This document shows positions 1 to 5,756 of a DNA stretch of 12,400 bases, piece by piece; the first letter of the stretch is position 1, and each line of letters begins with the position of its first letter. A program made the position numbers and the translations under genes. Origin of the DNA: Solobacterium sp. (GTDB taxonomy: Bacteria; Bacillota_I; Bacilli_A; Erysipelotrichales; Erysipelotrichaceae). The notes under the pieces are model-generated. The model had not been told where the DNA came from. It was given only the letters and a program-made list of their open reading frames with translations, and ran no database searches. Location: NCBI GenBank assembly GCA_016280695.1, contig JAEEHG010000075.1, positions 1-12,400 on the forward strand. The letters run 5' to 3'.

Positions 1-984
1 CAGCTGGACGATCCGGATATCTATCTGGATGCGGTCGGGGCGAATCTCGGGGAAACCGTCGGGAATATCATTGCGAAGAGCTATGAAGTCATGGTCCGCA
101 CGAAGCCGGATGCACTGCTGGTTCTGGGTGATACCAACAGCTGCCTGTCGGCAATCGGGGCCAAGCGGCTGCACATTCCGATTTTTCACATGGAAGCCGG
201 CAACCGCTGCAAGGATGAGTGCCTCCCGGAAGAGACGAACCGTCGGATTGTCGATATCATCAGTGATGTGAATCTGGCATATTCCGAACATGCCAGAAGA
301 TACCTCATGGAGTGCGGCCTGCCCAAGGAGAGAACCTATGTGACCGGTTCTCCCATGGCAGAAGTCCTGCATGCCAATCTTGACAAGATCAACGCGTCCA
401 ATGTACTGACGGATCTCGGCCTGCAGAAGGGTAAGTATATCCTGCTGTCGGCCCACCGGGAAGAAAATATCGATACGGAAAGAAACTTCCTGTCACTGTT
501 CAGTGCCATCAACAAGCTCGCGGCAAAGTATGATGTGCCGATTCTCTACTCATGCCATCCGCGTTCCCGCAAGCGTCTGGCGGAAATGAACTTCACGCTG
601 GACAGCCGGGTGATTCAGCACGAACCGCTGGGCTTCCATGATTATAACTGCCTGCAGAAGAATGCCCTGGCTGTTGTCTCGGACTCCGGTACTCTGCCGG
701 AAGAGTCATCTTACTTTACTTCCATCGGCGAACCGTTCCCGGCAGTGTGCATCCGGACCAGCACCGAACGTCCGGAAGCGCTGGATAAGGCCTGCTTCAT
801 TCTGGCGGGCATTGAAGAAAAACCGCTGCTGCAGGCTGTGGAGCTTGCGATTGATATGAACCGGAACGGGGATTACGGCATCCCGGTACCGGACTATATT
901 GAAGAAAACGTTTCCACCAAAGTTGTCAAGATCATCCAGAGCTATACAGAGGTTGTTGACAAGATGGTATGGAGAAAGAAATAA
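1..984 (+). CDS. capG: CapG/FnlC-type UDP-sugar 2-epimerase (5' partial)
   Basis: This is the C-terminal 327 codons of a non-hydrolysing UDP-HexNAc 2-epimerase; the reading frame is open to base 1, so roughly the first 50 residues lie outside the window. The sequence matches the CapG/FnlC/WbjD subgroup better than housekeeping WecB/MnaA. It has GETVGNII near the left edge, then LGDTNSCLSA, FHMEAGNRC, PEETNRRIVD, the late motif SDSGTLPEESS and TERPEA. WecB would instead carry HGDTTTT and HVEAGLRT. In S. aureus the CapG enzyme makes UDP-N-acetyl-L-fucosamine from the L-talo precursor in the cytoplasm. The next gene, 13 bases downstream, encodes CapE from the same pathway, which supports the assignment. 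The sugar product is inferred from family membership; another 2-epimerised 6-deoxy sugar cannot be excluded. Confidence 0.9.
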   Translation, partial: QLDDPDIYLDAVGANLGETVGNIIAKSYEVMVRTKPDALLVLGDTNSCLSAIGAKRLHIPIFHMEAGNRCKDECLPEETNRRIVDIISDVNLAYSEHARRYLMECGLPKERTYVTGSPMAEVLHANLDKINASNVLTDLGLQKGKYILLSAHREENIDTERNFLSLFSAINKLAAKYDVPILYSCHPRSRKRLAEMNFTLDSRVIQHEPLGFHDYNCLQKNALAVVSDSGTLPEESSYFTSIGEPFPAVCIRTSTERPEALDKACFILAGIEEKPLLQAVELAIDMNRNGDYGIPVPDYIEENVSTKVVKIIQSYTEVVDKMVWRKK

Positions 985-990
985 GAGGGA
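984..990 (+). promoter_or_regulatory. Ribosome binding site for capE
   Basis: AGAGGGA lies 7 bases before the ATG at 998 and decides the start. The frame is open back to an upstream ATG at 899, but that would run deep into the capG coding region and has no comparable site. The TGGTGSFG nucleotide-binding loop also falls at residues 12-19 when 998 is used, which is normal for the family. Confidence 0.75.
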
Positions 991-997
991 CAGAACT

Positions 998-2041
998 ATG
1001 ACAGCTTTTGCAAATGCGACACTGATGATCACCGGCGGTACGGGATCATTCGGCAATACGGTATTGAAGCACTTCCTGGCAACAGACATCGGCCAGATCC
1101 GCATCTTTTCCCGGGATGAAAAGAAACAGGATGACATGCGGCACGAACTGCAGGCAAAATATCCGGATTATGCGGCCAAAGTGAAATTCTTTATCGGTGA
1201 TGTCAGAAATCCGCAGTCGGTCAAGGATGCGATGCACGGGGTGGACTATGTGTTCCATGCCGCCGCGCTGAAGCAGGTGCCTTCCTGTGAGTTTTTCCCG
1301 ATGGAGGCTGTCCGCACAAACATCATCGGAACTGACAATATGCTCCATGCCGCAATGGAATGCGGGGTCAAGCGGGTTGTCTGCCTGTCTACGGACAAGG
1401 CGGCTTACCCGATCAATGCCATGGGCATTTCCAAGGCCATGATGGAACATGTCATTTATGCCAACGCAAGAGTGTCGGCAGAACAGGGCGGACCGGTGAT
1501 CTGCTGCACCAGGTACGGCAATGTCATGTGCTCGCGCGGTTCGGTCATCCCGCTGTTTGTGGAACAGATCGAAGCCGGCCAGCCGCTGACAGTTACCGAT
1601 CCCAATATGACCCGGTTCCTGATGAACCTGGATGAATCCGTTGACCTTGTCAAGTTCGCGTTCGAGCATGCCAACCCGGGTGATCTGTTTGTACAGAAGG
1701 CAGACGCCTGTACAATCGGTGACCTGGCGGAAGCTGTGCAGCAGCTGTTCGGTCATACGGATGTCCGGATTATCGGCACAAGACACGGCGAGAAACTGTA
1801 CGAAACCCTGATGACCAGCGAAGAACGGCTGCGCAGTGAGGATATGGGGCACTATTATCGGGTGGCTGCCGACAACCGTGACCTGAACTATGACAAGTTC
1901 GTGGTGCACGGGGAAGTGCATACCGATGCCGGCGAATCCTATACCAGCCATAATACCAACCGTCTCGACGTTGAAGGCACGGTCAAAAAGCTGCTGACAA
2001 CCGAGTATATTCAGGAAAAACTGGCGGAGAAGCAGAAATAA
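998..2041 (+). CDS. capE: CapE/FnlA-type UDP-GlcNAc 4,6-dehydratase/5-epimerase
   Basis: This 347-residue extended short-chain dehydrogenase catalyses the first committed step towards UDP-L-FucNAc (4,6-dehydration with C5 epimerisation of UDP-GlcNAc) in the CapE/FnlA/WbjB family. The Rossmann loop TGGTGSFG is at residues 12-19, HAAALKQVP is near 88-95, LSTDKAAYPINAM is near 130-142, and the active-site segment MGISK is at 142-146. The Met in place of the usual SDR Tyr in YxxxK is characteristic of this subfamily and not a defect. The C-terminal LNYDKF and YTSHNTNRLDVEG segments are typical of CapE/FnlA and separate it from PseB/FlaA1. The length is normal. Its stop overlaps the next ATG (TAATG). 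Usual order is E-F-G, but here G precedes E and no CapF follows. Confidence 0.92.
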   Translation: MTAFANATLMITGGTGSFGNTVLKHFLATDIGQIRIFSRDEKKQDDMRHELQAKYPDYAAKVKFFIGDVRNPQSVKDAMHGVDYVFHAAALKQVPSCEFFPMEAVRTNIIGTDNMLHAAMECGVKRVVCLSTDKAAYPINAMGISKAMMEHVIYANARVSAEQGGPVICCTRYGNVMCSRGSVIPLFVEQIEAGQPLTVTDPNMTRFLMNLDESVDLVKFAFEHANPGDLFVQKADACTIGDLAEAVQQLFGHTDVRIIGTRHGEKLYETLMTSEERLRSEDMGHYYRVAADNRDLNYDKFVVHGEVHTDAGESYTSHNTNRLDVEGTVKKLLTTEYIQEKLAEKQK

Positions 2042-3195
2042 TGCTTTCTTCCGGCACCCTTGTTTCCTTTTACAGAAGACATGAAAAAACTGTTCAGGCT
2101 GTCCTGGCACTGGCAGTTTTTATCATGGCCTTTTTCATGTACCGGTATGTGGAGTTTTCTTCCGATGACCTGATCTACATGAATAAATGGCACTCGACGG
2201 AACACCTTGAAACGCTGAACGATATTATTTATTACGAACAGCAGTATTATCTGACCTGGGGGAGCCGGGTGATCACCCAGTTTTTCCTGCAGGTGATGTT
2301 CCTGCTGCCGCGGCCTTTGTCGGCGCTGTGCTATGCGCTGGTCTTTACCGGATCGGCCTGGATGGTCAGCCGGATTGCCGGACAGGGGAAGGACAGCGGC
2401 CTTCTGTTTCTGCTTTCTGCCGGACTGATGTATTATCTCAATCCCAAGTTTGATGAGACGATTACATGGTATACAGGTGCCGCGACGTATATGCTGGCCC
2501 TGCTGTTTGTGCTGTCTGCCTCTGCCCCGTTTATCCGCAAGGCACTGGCTCCGGACAGTAAGATCAACGGCCTGACATGGCTGCTTCTGCCGGTCAGTTT
2601 TATGGCCGGCTGGTCTATTGAAAACATGGCTCCGACGATGCTGCTGTTTATGGGCTATGTGATTTTCACCATGCTTCGGAACAAAGAAAAGGTACATCCT
2701 TATTACTTCTGTGCCCTGGCCTGTGCGGCGCTGGGAACAGGTGGAATGCTGCTGGCCCCCGGCAATGGTGCCAGGAGCAGTTCTTTTGCCGGCGGCCTGA
2801 TGACGATTGCCTACCGCGGCCATGGCCAGGTCAACGCCTGGTGCACATGGCTGTTTCCGGCCATGGCAGTGTTTGCGGTTCTGCGCTATATCAATTACCG
2901 CAGCAAAAGGACAAACATGCCGGGCGGGGAAAAGGCCCTGCTGGCCTGGTATGCCGTGAGCGTTCTGATCATGGTGGCGGCGCCGACGTTCCCGCAGCGG
3001 GCCGCTTACGGGCCGTTCATGATCCTTCTGATCTGCATTTTGCGTGAATATCAGGAACTGATGCATTCTGATCAGAAGACATGTGATTTCATGTCATTGC
3101 TGGCATTGATTGTCTGCGTGGCCTTTATCGGTGTCCTGCTGTCGGTTGATGTACTGTCTTTTGTCCGGGCCATGGGGGCGCAGATCCCGCACTGA
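2041..3195 (+). CDS. DUF6056-like polytopic membrane protein, probable GT-C glycosyltransferase
   Basis: The 384-residue integral membrane protein has about nine to ten hydrophobic segments, the first near residues 17-36. The first predicted extracytoplasmic loop starts with SSDDL (40-44), where GT-C enzymes carry acidic catalytic residues. Further motifs are WGSR (73-76), TWYTGAATYM (142-151), APGNGAR (239-245) and PQRAAYGP (318-325). These resemble DUF6056 and related GtrII/GacL-like proteins that move a sugar from a polyprenyl-phosphate donor to a surface polymer outside the membrane. The start overlaps the capE stop, with GGAG 11 bases upstream, so translation is probably coupled. The lipid-linked sugar synthase module begins 38 bases downstream, which supports a transferase role. 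The donor and acceptor cannot be read from sequence, and a polymerase or unrelated transporter role remains possible. Confidence 0.7.
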   Translation: MLSSGTLVSFYRRHEKTVQAVLALAVFIMAFFMYRYVEFSSDDLIYMNKWHSTEHLETLNDIIYYEQQYYLTWGSRVITQFFLQVMFLLPRPLSALCYALVFTGSAWMVSRIAGQGKDSGLLFLLSAGLMYYLNPKFDETITWYTGAATYMLALLFVLSASAPFIRKALAPDSKINGLTWLLLPVSFMAGWSIENMAPTMLLFMGYVIFTMLRNKEKVHPYYFCALACAALGTGGMLLAPGNGARSSSFAGGLMTIAYRGHGQVNAWCTWLFPAMAVFAVLRYINYRSKRTNMPGGEKALLAWYAVSVLIMVAAPTFPQRAAYGPFMILLICILREYQELMHSDQKTCDFMSLLALIVCVAFIGVLLSVDVLSFVRAMGAQIPH

Positions 3196-3196
3196 T

Positions 3197-3225
3197 TTGC
3201 CCTAACGGCGGGTGAACTATATAAT
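3197..3225 (+). promoter_or_regulatory. Sigma-A-type promoter for the GT2-DUF2304-lipoprotein operon
   Basis: TTGCCC (3197-3202) and a perfect TATAAT (3220-3225) are separated by 17 bases, just after the DUF6056 stop. The expected start of transcription is about 3232, only about 2 bases before the ATG at 3234. No Shine-Dalgarno site lies between, so the transcript is predicted to be leaderless. Confidence 0.7.
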
Positions 3226-3233
3226 TGACACAT

Positions 3234-3944
3234 ATGAAGAAACTGGTCATTATTCCTGCTTACAACGAAGAAAAAAGCATACTGGGCGTAGTCCGCAAGC
3301 TGCAGCAGGACGCACCGGATTTTGATTATATTGTCATCAATGACTGTTCCCGGGACAATACCGAACAGGTCCTGGATACCAATCAGATCAATCATGTGAC
3401 CCTGCCGGTCAATCTCGGCATCGGCGGTGCTGTTCATACCGGGTATATCTACGCCATGCGGAAAGGTTACGACTGTGCCGTGCAGATTGACGGTGACGGG
3501 CAGCACGATACCGCGTATCTTCAGGAAATGGCGGCCGAACTCGAAAAAACCGGGGCGGATATGGTCATCGGCTCCCGCTTCATTACTTATGAGGGGTTTC
3601 AGACTTCCTTCATGCGCCGGGTGGGCAAGACGTATCTCAGCGGACTGATCCGCCTGGTTACCGGGGAAAAGATCAGTGACCCAACGTCCGGTTACCGCAT
3701 GGTGAACCGGCAGGGAATCAGATTGTTTGCCGGGGACTATCCGCGTGATTATCCTGAACCGGAGAGCATTGTGACATTGCTGCGGGCCGGCGGGAAGGTG
3801 AAGGAGTATCCTGTCATCATGAAGAAACGCGAAGAGGGAGTTTCCTCCATCGGACCCTGGAAAGCAGTATATTATATGGTGAAGGTAACGCTGGCCATCA
3901 TCATCGAAAAGATGCGCCCGCGTACAGTGAGGTTTGAAAAATGA
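3234..3944 (+). CDS. GacI/DPM1-like polyprenyl-phosphate glycosyltransferase (GT2)
   Basis: This 236-residue family 2 glycosyltransferase probably transfers a sugar from a nucleotide donor to undecaprenyl phosphate at the inner membrane face. Motifs are IPAYNEE (7-13), INDCSRDNT (35-43), the metal-binding QIDGDGQHD (84-92), DPTSGYR (149-155) and PEPES (174-178), with a single hydrophobic segment near 211-226. Length and layout match the short DPM1-like enzymes of streptococcal rhamnopolysaccharide loci (GacI, SccN). The adjacent DUF2304 gene is the usual partner of that subgroup, which strengthens the call. The ATG at 3234 was chosen because an in-frame TTG at 3225 overlaps the -10 box. The stop overlaps the next ATG by four bases. 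The sugar (GlcNAc, glucose or other) is not determined. Confidence 0.85.
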   Translation: MKKLVIIPAYNEEKSILGVVRKLQQDAPDFDYIVINDCSRDNTEQVLDTNQINHVTLPVNLGIGGAVHTGYIYAMRKGYDCAVQIDGDGQHDTAYLQEMAAELEKTGADMVIGSRFITYEGFQTSFMRRVGKTYLSGLIRLVTGEKISDPTSGYRMVNRQGIRLFAGDYPRDYPEPESIVTLLRAGGKVKEYPVIMKKREEGVSSIGPWKAVYYMVKVTLAIIIEKMRPRTVRFEK

Positions 3945-4300
3945 CGACTAGACTGCGGATAATTCTGTTGATATTGATTCTCAGCATGCTGATACATATG
4001 ATTCTTCTGATCAGGAACAAGAAAATGCAGCTGCAGTATACACTGACCTGGCTGGTTCTGATGATCGGCCTGGCAGCTGTCGTATTCAATCCCAACCTGC
4101 TGGGACAGCTGACCCGTTTTCTTGGCATCTATACGCCCATTAACATGATTTTCTTTGTGGGTTTCTGTGTGGCGATTGTTATTATCTACCAGCTCACCCA
4201 GACTGTATCCGTGCTTTCGGAACAGATCAAGGTCCTGACCCAGAAGGTGGCCCTGCTGGAAAAAGAAGTAATAGTGGAAAACAGTGAGGAACAGGAATGA
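3941..4300 (+). CDS. DUF2304 small membrane protein (GacJ-like partner of the upstream GT2)
   Basis: This 119-residue protein has three hydrophobic segments (about 6-24, 34-50 and 66-87) and a charged C-terminal tail with heptad-like leucine and valine spacing (about 90-113), probably a short coiled coil. The KKMQLQYTLTWL segment between the first two membrane spans is typical of DUF2304. In group A Streptococcus the family member GacJ associates with GacI and increases its GlcNAc-phosphate-undecaprenol synthase activity; the same role is inferred here. ATGA overlaps at both ends and TGAGG 8 bases before the start indicate one tightly coupled operon with the glycosyltransferase and the lipoprotein. 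Confidence 0.85.
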   Translation: MTTRLRIILLILILSMLIHMILLIRNKKMQLQYTLTWLVLMIGLAAVVFNPNLLGQLTRFLGIYTPINMIFFVGFCVAIVIIYQLTQTVSVLSEQIKVLTQKVALLEKEVIVENSEEQE

Positions 4301-4908
4301 GACAGAACAGATGGAAAAAAGCAATTCTCTCCTTCAGCATCCTGTTTTTTATGTCTGGCTGCTACAACGGTCTGCGGATCGGCATCAAGCCGGTGGATGT
4401 TGATGATGATATTCCTCCATATATCTATGTAAACACCTATGAGTTCACGACAACCCTCGGCAAGCCGATCGACTTCTCAAATATCACGGCCTATGATGAC
4501 GTGGACGGACTCTGCTCGGTGGAAGTGGTCGGCACCGTCAACTACAACAAGGCCGGCGAGTATTATCCGACGCTGGTCAGCCGGGATACTTCCAGCAATG
4601 TGACCGAAGTGGAGATATATGTCGTCGTGCTGGATGTCGTTGACGAGACCGAAGCCCCGGTCACAGATACTCCCGAGACAACTGCTGAACCGGAAGCGGA
4701 AACAGGCTGTCCGGCCGGCAAGGATCCTGAACTGCCGTGTGACTATGTTGTCCCGCAGGATCTGGAAGGGTGGCAGAAACTCTATTACGGAAAAGAAGGA
4801 CTGGATCAGTGCATGGACGGCATTGACCCGGAAGCATATGCCTGTGAGGCAATCTATGCCAATGACGGATCATTCTGGGGTTATGGCCTGAAACGGCGGG
4901 AAGAATAG
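4297..4908 (+). CDS. Lipoprotein with DUF5011-like Ig-fold domain, function unknown
   Basis: The 203-residue protein has a basic N terminus, a hydrophobic core and a lipobox-like MSGC with Cys22 as the lipidation residue; Met at -3 is less usual but tolerated. Residues about 39-112 resemble a DUF5011/HYR-type Ig-like domain: a DDVDG loop, the G-Y pattern around NKAGEYY, and SRDTSSN corresponding to the family's D-x-x-GN turn. A Glu/Thr/Pro-rich linker (about 113-136) leads to a C-terminal segment with four cysteines (138, 148, 172, 183) that could form disulfides. The start overlaps the DUF2304 stop, with GAGGA 6 bases upstream. It should be anchored on the outer membrane face. Strict coupling to a lipid-linked sugar synthase suggests a part in polymer glycosylation or display, but nothing shows its activity. 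Confidence 0.8.
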   Translation: MRQNRWKKAILSFSILFFMSGCYNGLRIGIKPVDVDDDIPPYIYVNTYEFTTTLGKPIDFSNITAYDDVDGLCSVEVVGTVNYNKAGEYYPTLVSRDTSSNVTEVEIYVVVLDVVDETEAPVTDTPETTAEPEAETGCPAGKDPELPCDYVVPQDLEGWQKLYYGKEGLDQCMDGIDPEAYACEAIYANDGSFWGYGLKRREE

Positions 4909-4938
4909 TTGATCTTTCCGATGCTTATCCTGTATGAT
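4909..4938 (+). promoter_or_regulatory. Probable promoter for gtrA-like gene
   Basis: TTGATC (4909-4914) and TATGAT (4933-4938) are 18 bases apart and begin right after the lipoprotein stop. They predict a leader of about 20 bases containing a weak purine-rich site (GAAAGAAG, 4951-4958) before the ATG at 4965. Read-through from the upstream operon is also possible because no terminator is visible in between. Confidence 0.5.
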
Positions 4939-4964
4939 GTAACATGTTTTGAAAGAAGACAACT

Positions 4965-5375
4965 ATGCTGCAGAAGATAAAAGAGAAATTTTTCAATAAG
5001 CAGTTCCTGTCGTTCGGTATTATCGGTTTTATTAATACATTCAATGCGCAGGCACTGTATATGCTGTTCGTTAAACTTGGGTTTCAGGTGGGGGTCGCCA
5101 GCCTGCTGGGCGATGCTCTGGCCATGGTTTTTTCCTACTTCATGAATATGCATTTTACATATCATCAGAAGCCGTCGCTCAAGAGCGCTGTTACCTTCCC
5201 GCTCAGCTATGTGCCGGGCATGCTGATTTCGGCCCTGATGGTAATTCTTGTGGTTGATCTGGCCCATGCCCCGGAAATGTGGGCAAAACTGTTTGCGCTG
5301 CCGATCTATGTGCCGGTTAATTTCCTGTGCATGAGTTTCATCGTCAAGGTATTCGGAACTGCAAAAAAAGCATAA
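4965..5375 (+). CDS. GtrA-family membrane protein, probable lipid-linked sugar flippase
   Basis: This 136-residue protein has four hydrophobic segments (about 14-33, 40-60, 75-97 and 104-128). The start FLSFGIIGFINTF matches the GtrA N-terminal motif, and the second span ends in SYFMNMHFTY, like the family's N-x-x-x-TF signature. GtrA proteins are thought to move undecaprenyl-phosphate-linked sugars across the membrane in three-component systems with a GtrB/GacI synthase and a GT-C transferase. Both other parts are encoded just upstream, so the set looks complete. The length is normal for the family. It has its own likely promoter and is the last gene of the left-hand plus-strand block, convergent with the GH9 gene. 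Confidence 0.88.
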   Translation: MLQKIKEKFFNKQFLSFGIIGFINTFNAQALYMLFVKLGFQVGVASLLGDALAMVFSYFMNMHFTYHQKPSLKSAVTFPLSYVPGMLISALMVILVVDLAHAPEMWAKLFALPIYVPVNFLCMSFIVKVFGTAKKA

Positions 5376-5420
5376 AGATAAGCTGAAAAGTGAGAAACAG
5401 GCTGAAATGGCAATAAGACT

Positions 5421-5460
5421 GCCGTAATTCAGAAGAGAAACAACTTTCTTTCTGAATGGC
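5421..5460. repeat. Imperfect inverted repeat / hairpin downstream of gtrA-like gene
   Basis: ATTCAGAA (5427-5434) pairs with TTCTGAAT (5450-5457), and after a single bulged G, AGAAA (5436-5440) pairs with TTTCT (5445-5449) around a CAAC tetraloop. Outer GCC (5421-5423) and GGC (5458-5460) can close the base across a three-base bulge. There is no T tract immediately after, so it may be an mRNA 3' stabiliser or part of a composite terminator. Confidence 0.5.
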
Positions 5461-5473
5461 ATCGTGTTGATCA

Positions 5474-5496
5474 TGATGTATGTGCATCACTTTTTT
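5474..5496 (+). terminator. Possible weak terminator for gtrA-like transcript
   Basis: A five-pair stem, TGATG (5474-5478) with CATCA (5485-5489), is followed by C and six T (5491-5496). The stem is short and AT-containing, so efficiency would be low; the stronger stem-loop at 5710-5755 would catch read-through. Confidence 0.35.
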
Positions 5497-5584
5497 CGTT
5501 TCCTTCTTTCCGGACAACCGGCACACATAACCCGCTGCCGGAACGGCCGACTACGGTCTTCCACCGCAGTTCATACTAAAGCGC

Positions 5585-5704
5585 ATGGAACTCGGAAAAT
5601 ATGGGCCGCTGATCCGGGGCCTGGCGGTGTACGGGACAGTCAGCCGGCTGCTTGACACTCCTGTCAGGCGGATCAATGCTGCCAGGGACCGGGTGCTTTT
5701 CTGA
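5585..5704 (+). CDS. 39-residue ORF or gene remnant, unrecognised
   Basis: A short plus-strand ORF (beginning MELGKYGPLIRG) ends 5 bases before the bidirectional terminator, as a genuine gene end would. Its codons (CTG, CGG, GGC, ATC, GTG) resemble those of the neighbouring genes. The frame stays open upstream to a TAA at 5528-5530 without another start. There is no Shine-Dalgarno site; CATACT at 5572-5577 sits 7 bases before the ATG, similar to the leaderless promoters in this window, but no -35 is visible. It is basic and amphipathic, with no membrane segment. It may be the 3' scar of a lost gene, a small gene, or chance. I do not recognise it. Confidence 0.25.
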   Translation: MELGKYGPLIRGLAVYGTVSRLLDTPVRRINAARDRVLF

Positions 5705-5709
5705 ATGAT

Positions 5710-5755
5710 AAAAGGACTGTCTGATTGCTGATGCAGCTGTGCAGACAGTCCTTTT
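5710..5755. terminator. Strong bidirectional intrinsic terminator
   Basis: A perfect 14-base inverted repeat (5710-5723 and 5742-5755, starting AAAAGGACTG) encloses an 18-base loop that can itself form a small GCTG/CAGC stem. The A4 and T4 flanks give a U tract on either strand. On the minus strand it starts one base after the GH9 stop; on the plus strand it would stop gtrA or the 39-codon ORF. Confidence 0.9.
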
Positions 5756-5756
5756 G

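Larger units (their letters stand above)
5376..5756. other. 381-base intergenic region between convergent genes
   Basis: No confidently coding gene fills this stretch. It contains an imperfect hairpin (5421-5460), a weak hairpin followed by six T (5474-5496), a 39-codon plus-strand ORF of doubtful status (5585-5704) and a strong bidirectional terminator (5710-5755). GtrA transcripts entering from the left and GH9 transcripts from the right should both end here. Confidence 0.6.

Noticed and set aside
1421..1438. Missing catalytic Tyr in the SDR YxxxK motif of CapE
   Set aside because: MxxxK is the normal state of the CapE/FnlA subfamily, so it is not a defect.
1046..2110. Long minus-strand ORF (354 codons) opposite capE
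   Set aside because: Antisense shadow: it covers a clear CapE gene, is rich in His/Gln/Cys, and shows no motif or ribosome site.
2011..3066. Long minus-strand ORF (351 codons) opposite the DUF6056 gene
   Set aside because: Shadow of a membrane-protein gene; its Gln/Arg/His-rich product is typical of the reverse complement of hydrophobic codons.
3225..3233. TTG start extending the GacI-like enzyme by three residues
   Set aside because: The TTG overlaps the TATAAT box and precedes the expected transcription start; the family begins directly at MKKLVIIPAYNEE.
5652..5667. Small inverted repeat TGACA-CTCC-TGTCA as operator
   Set aside because: Only five base pairs, inside the short coding-like stub, with no promoter nearby.
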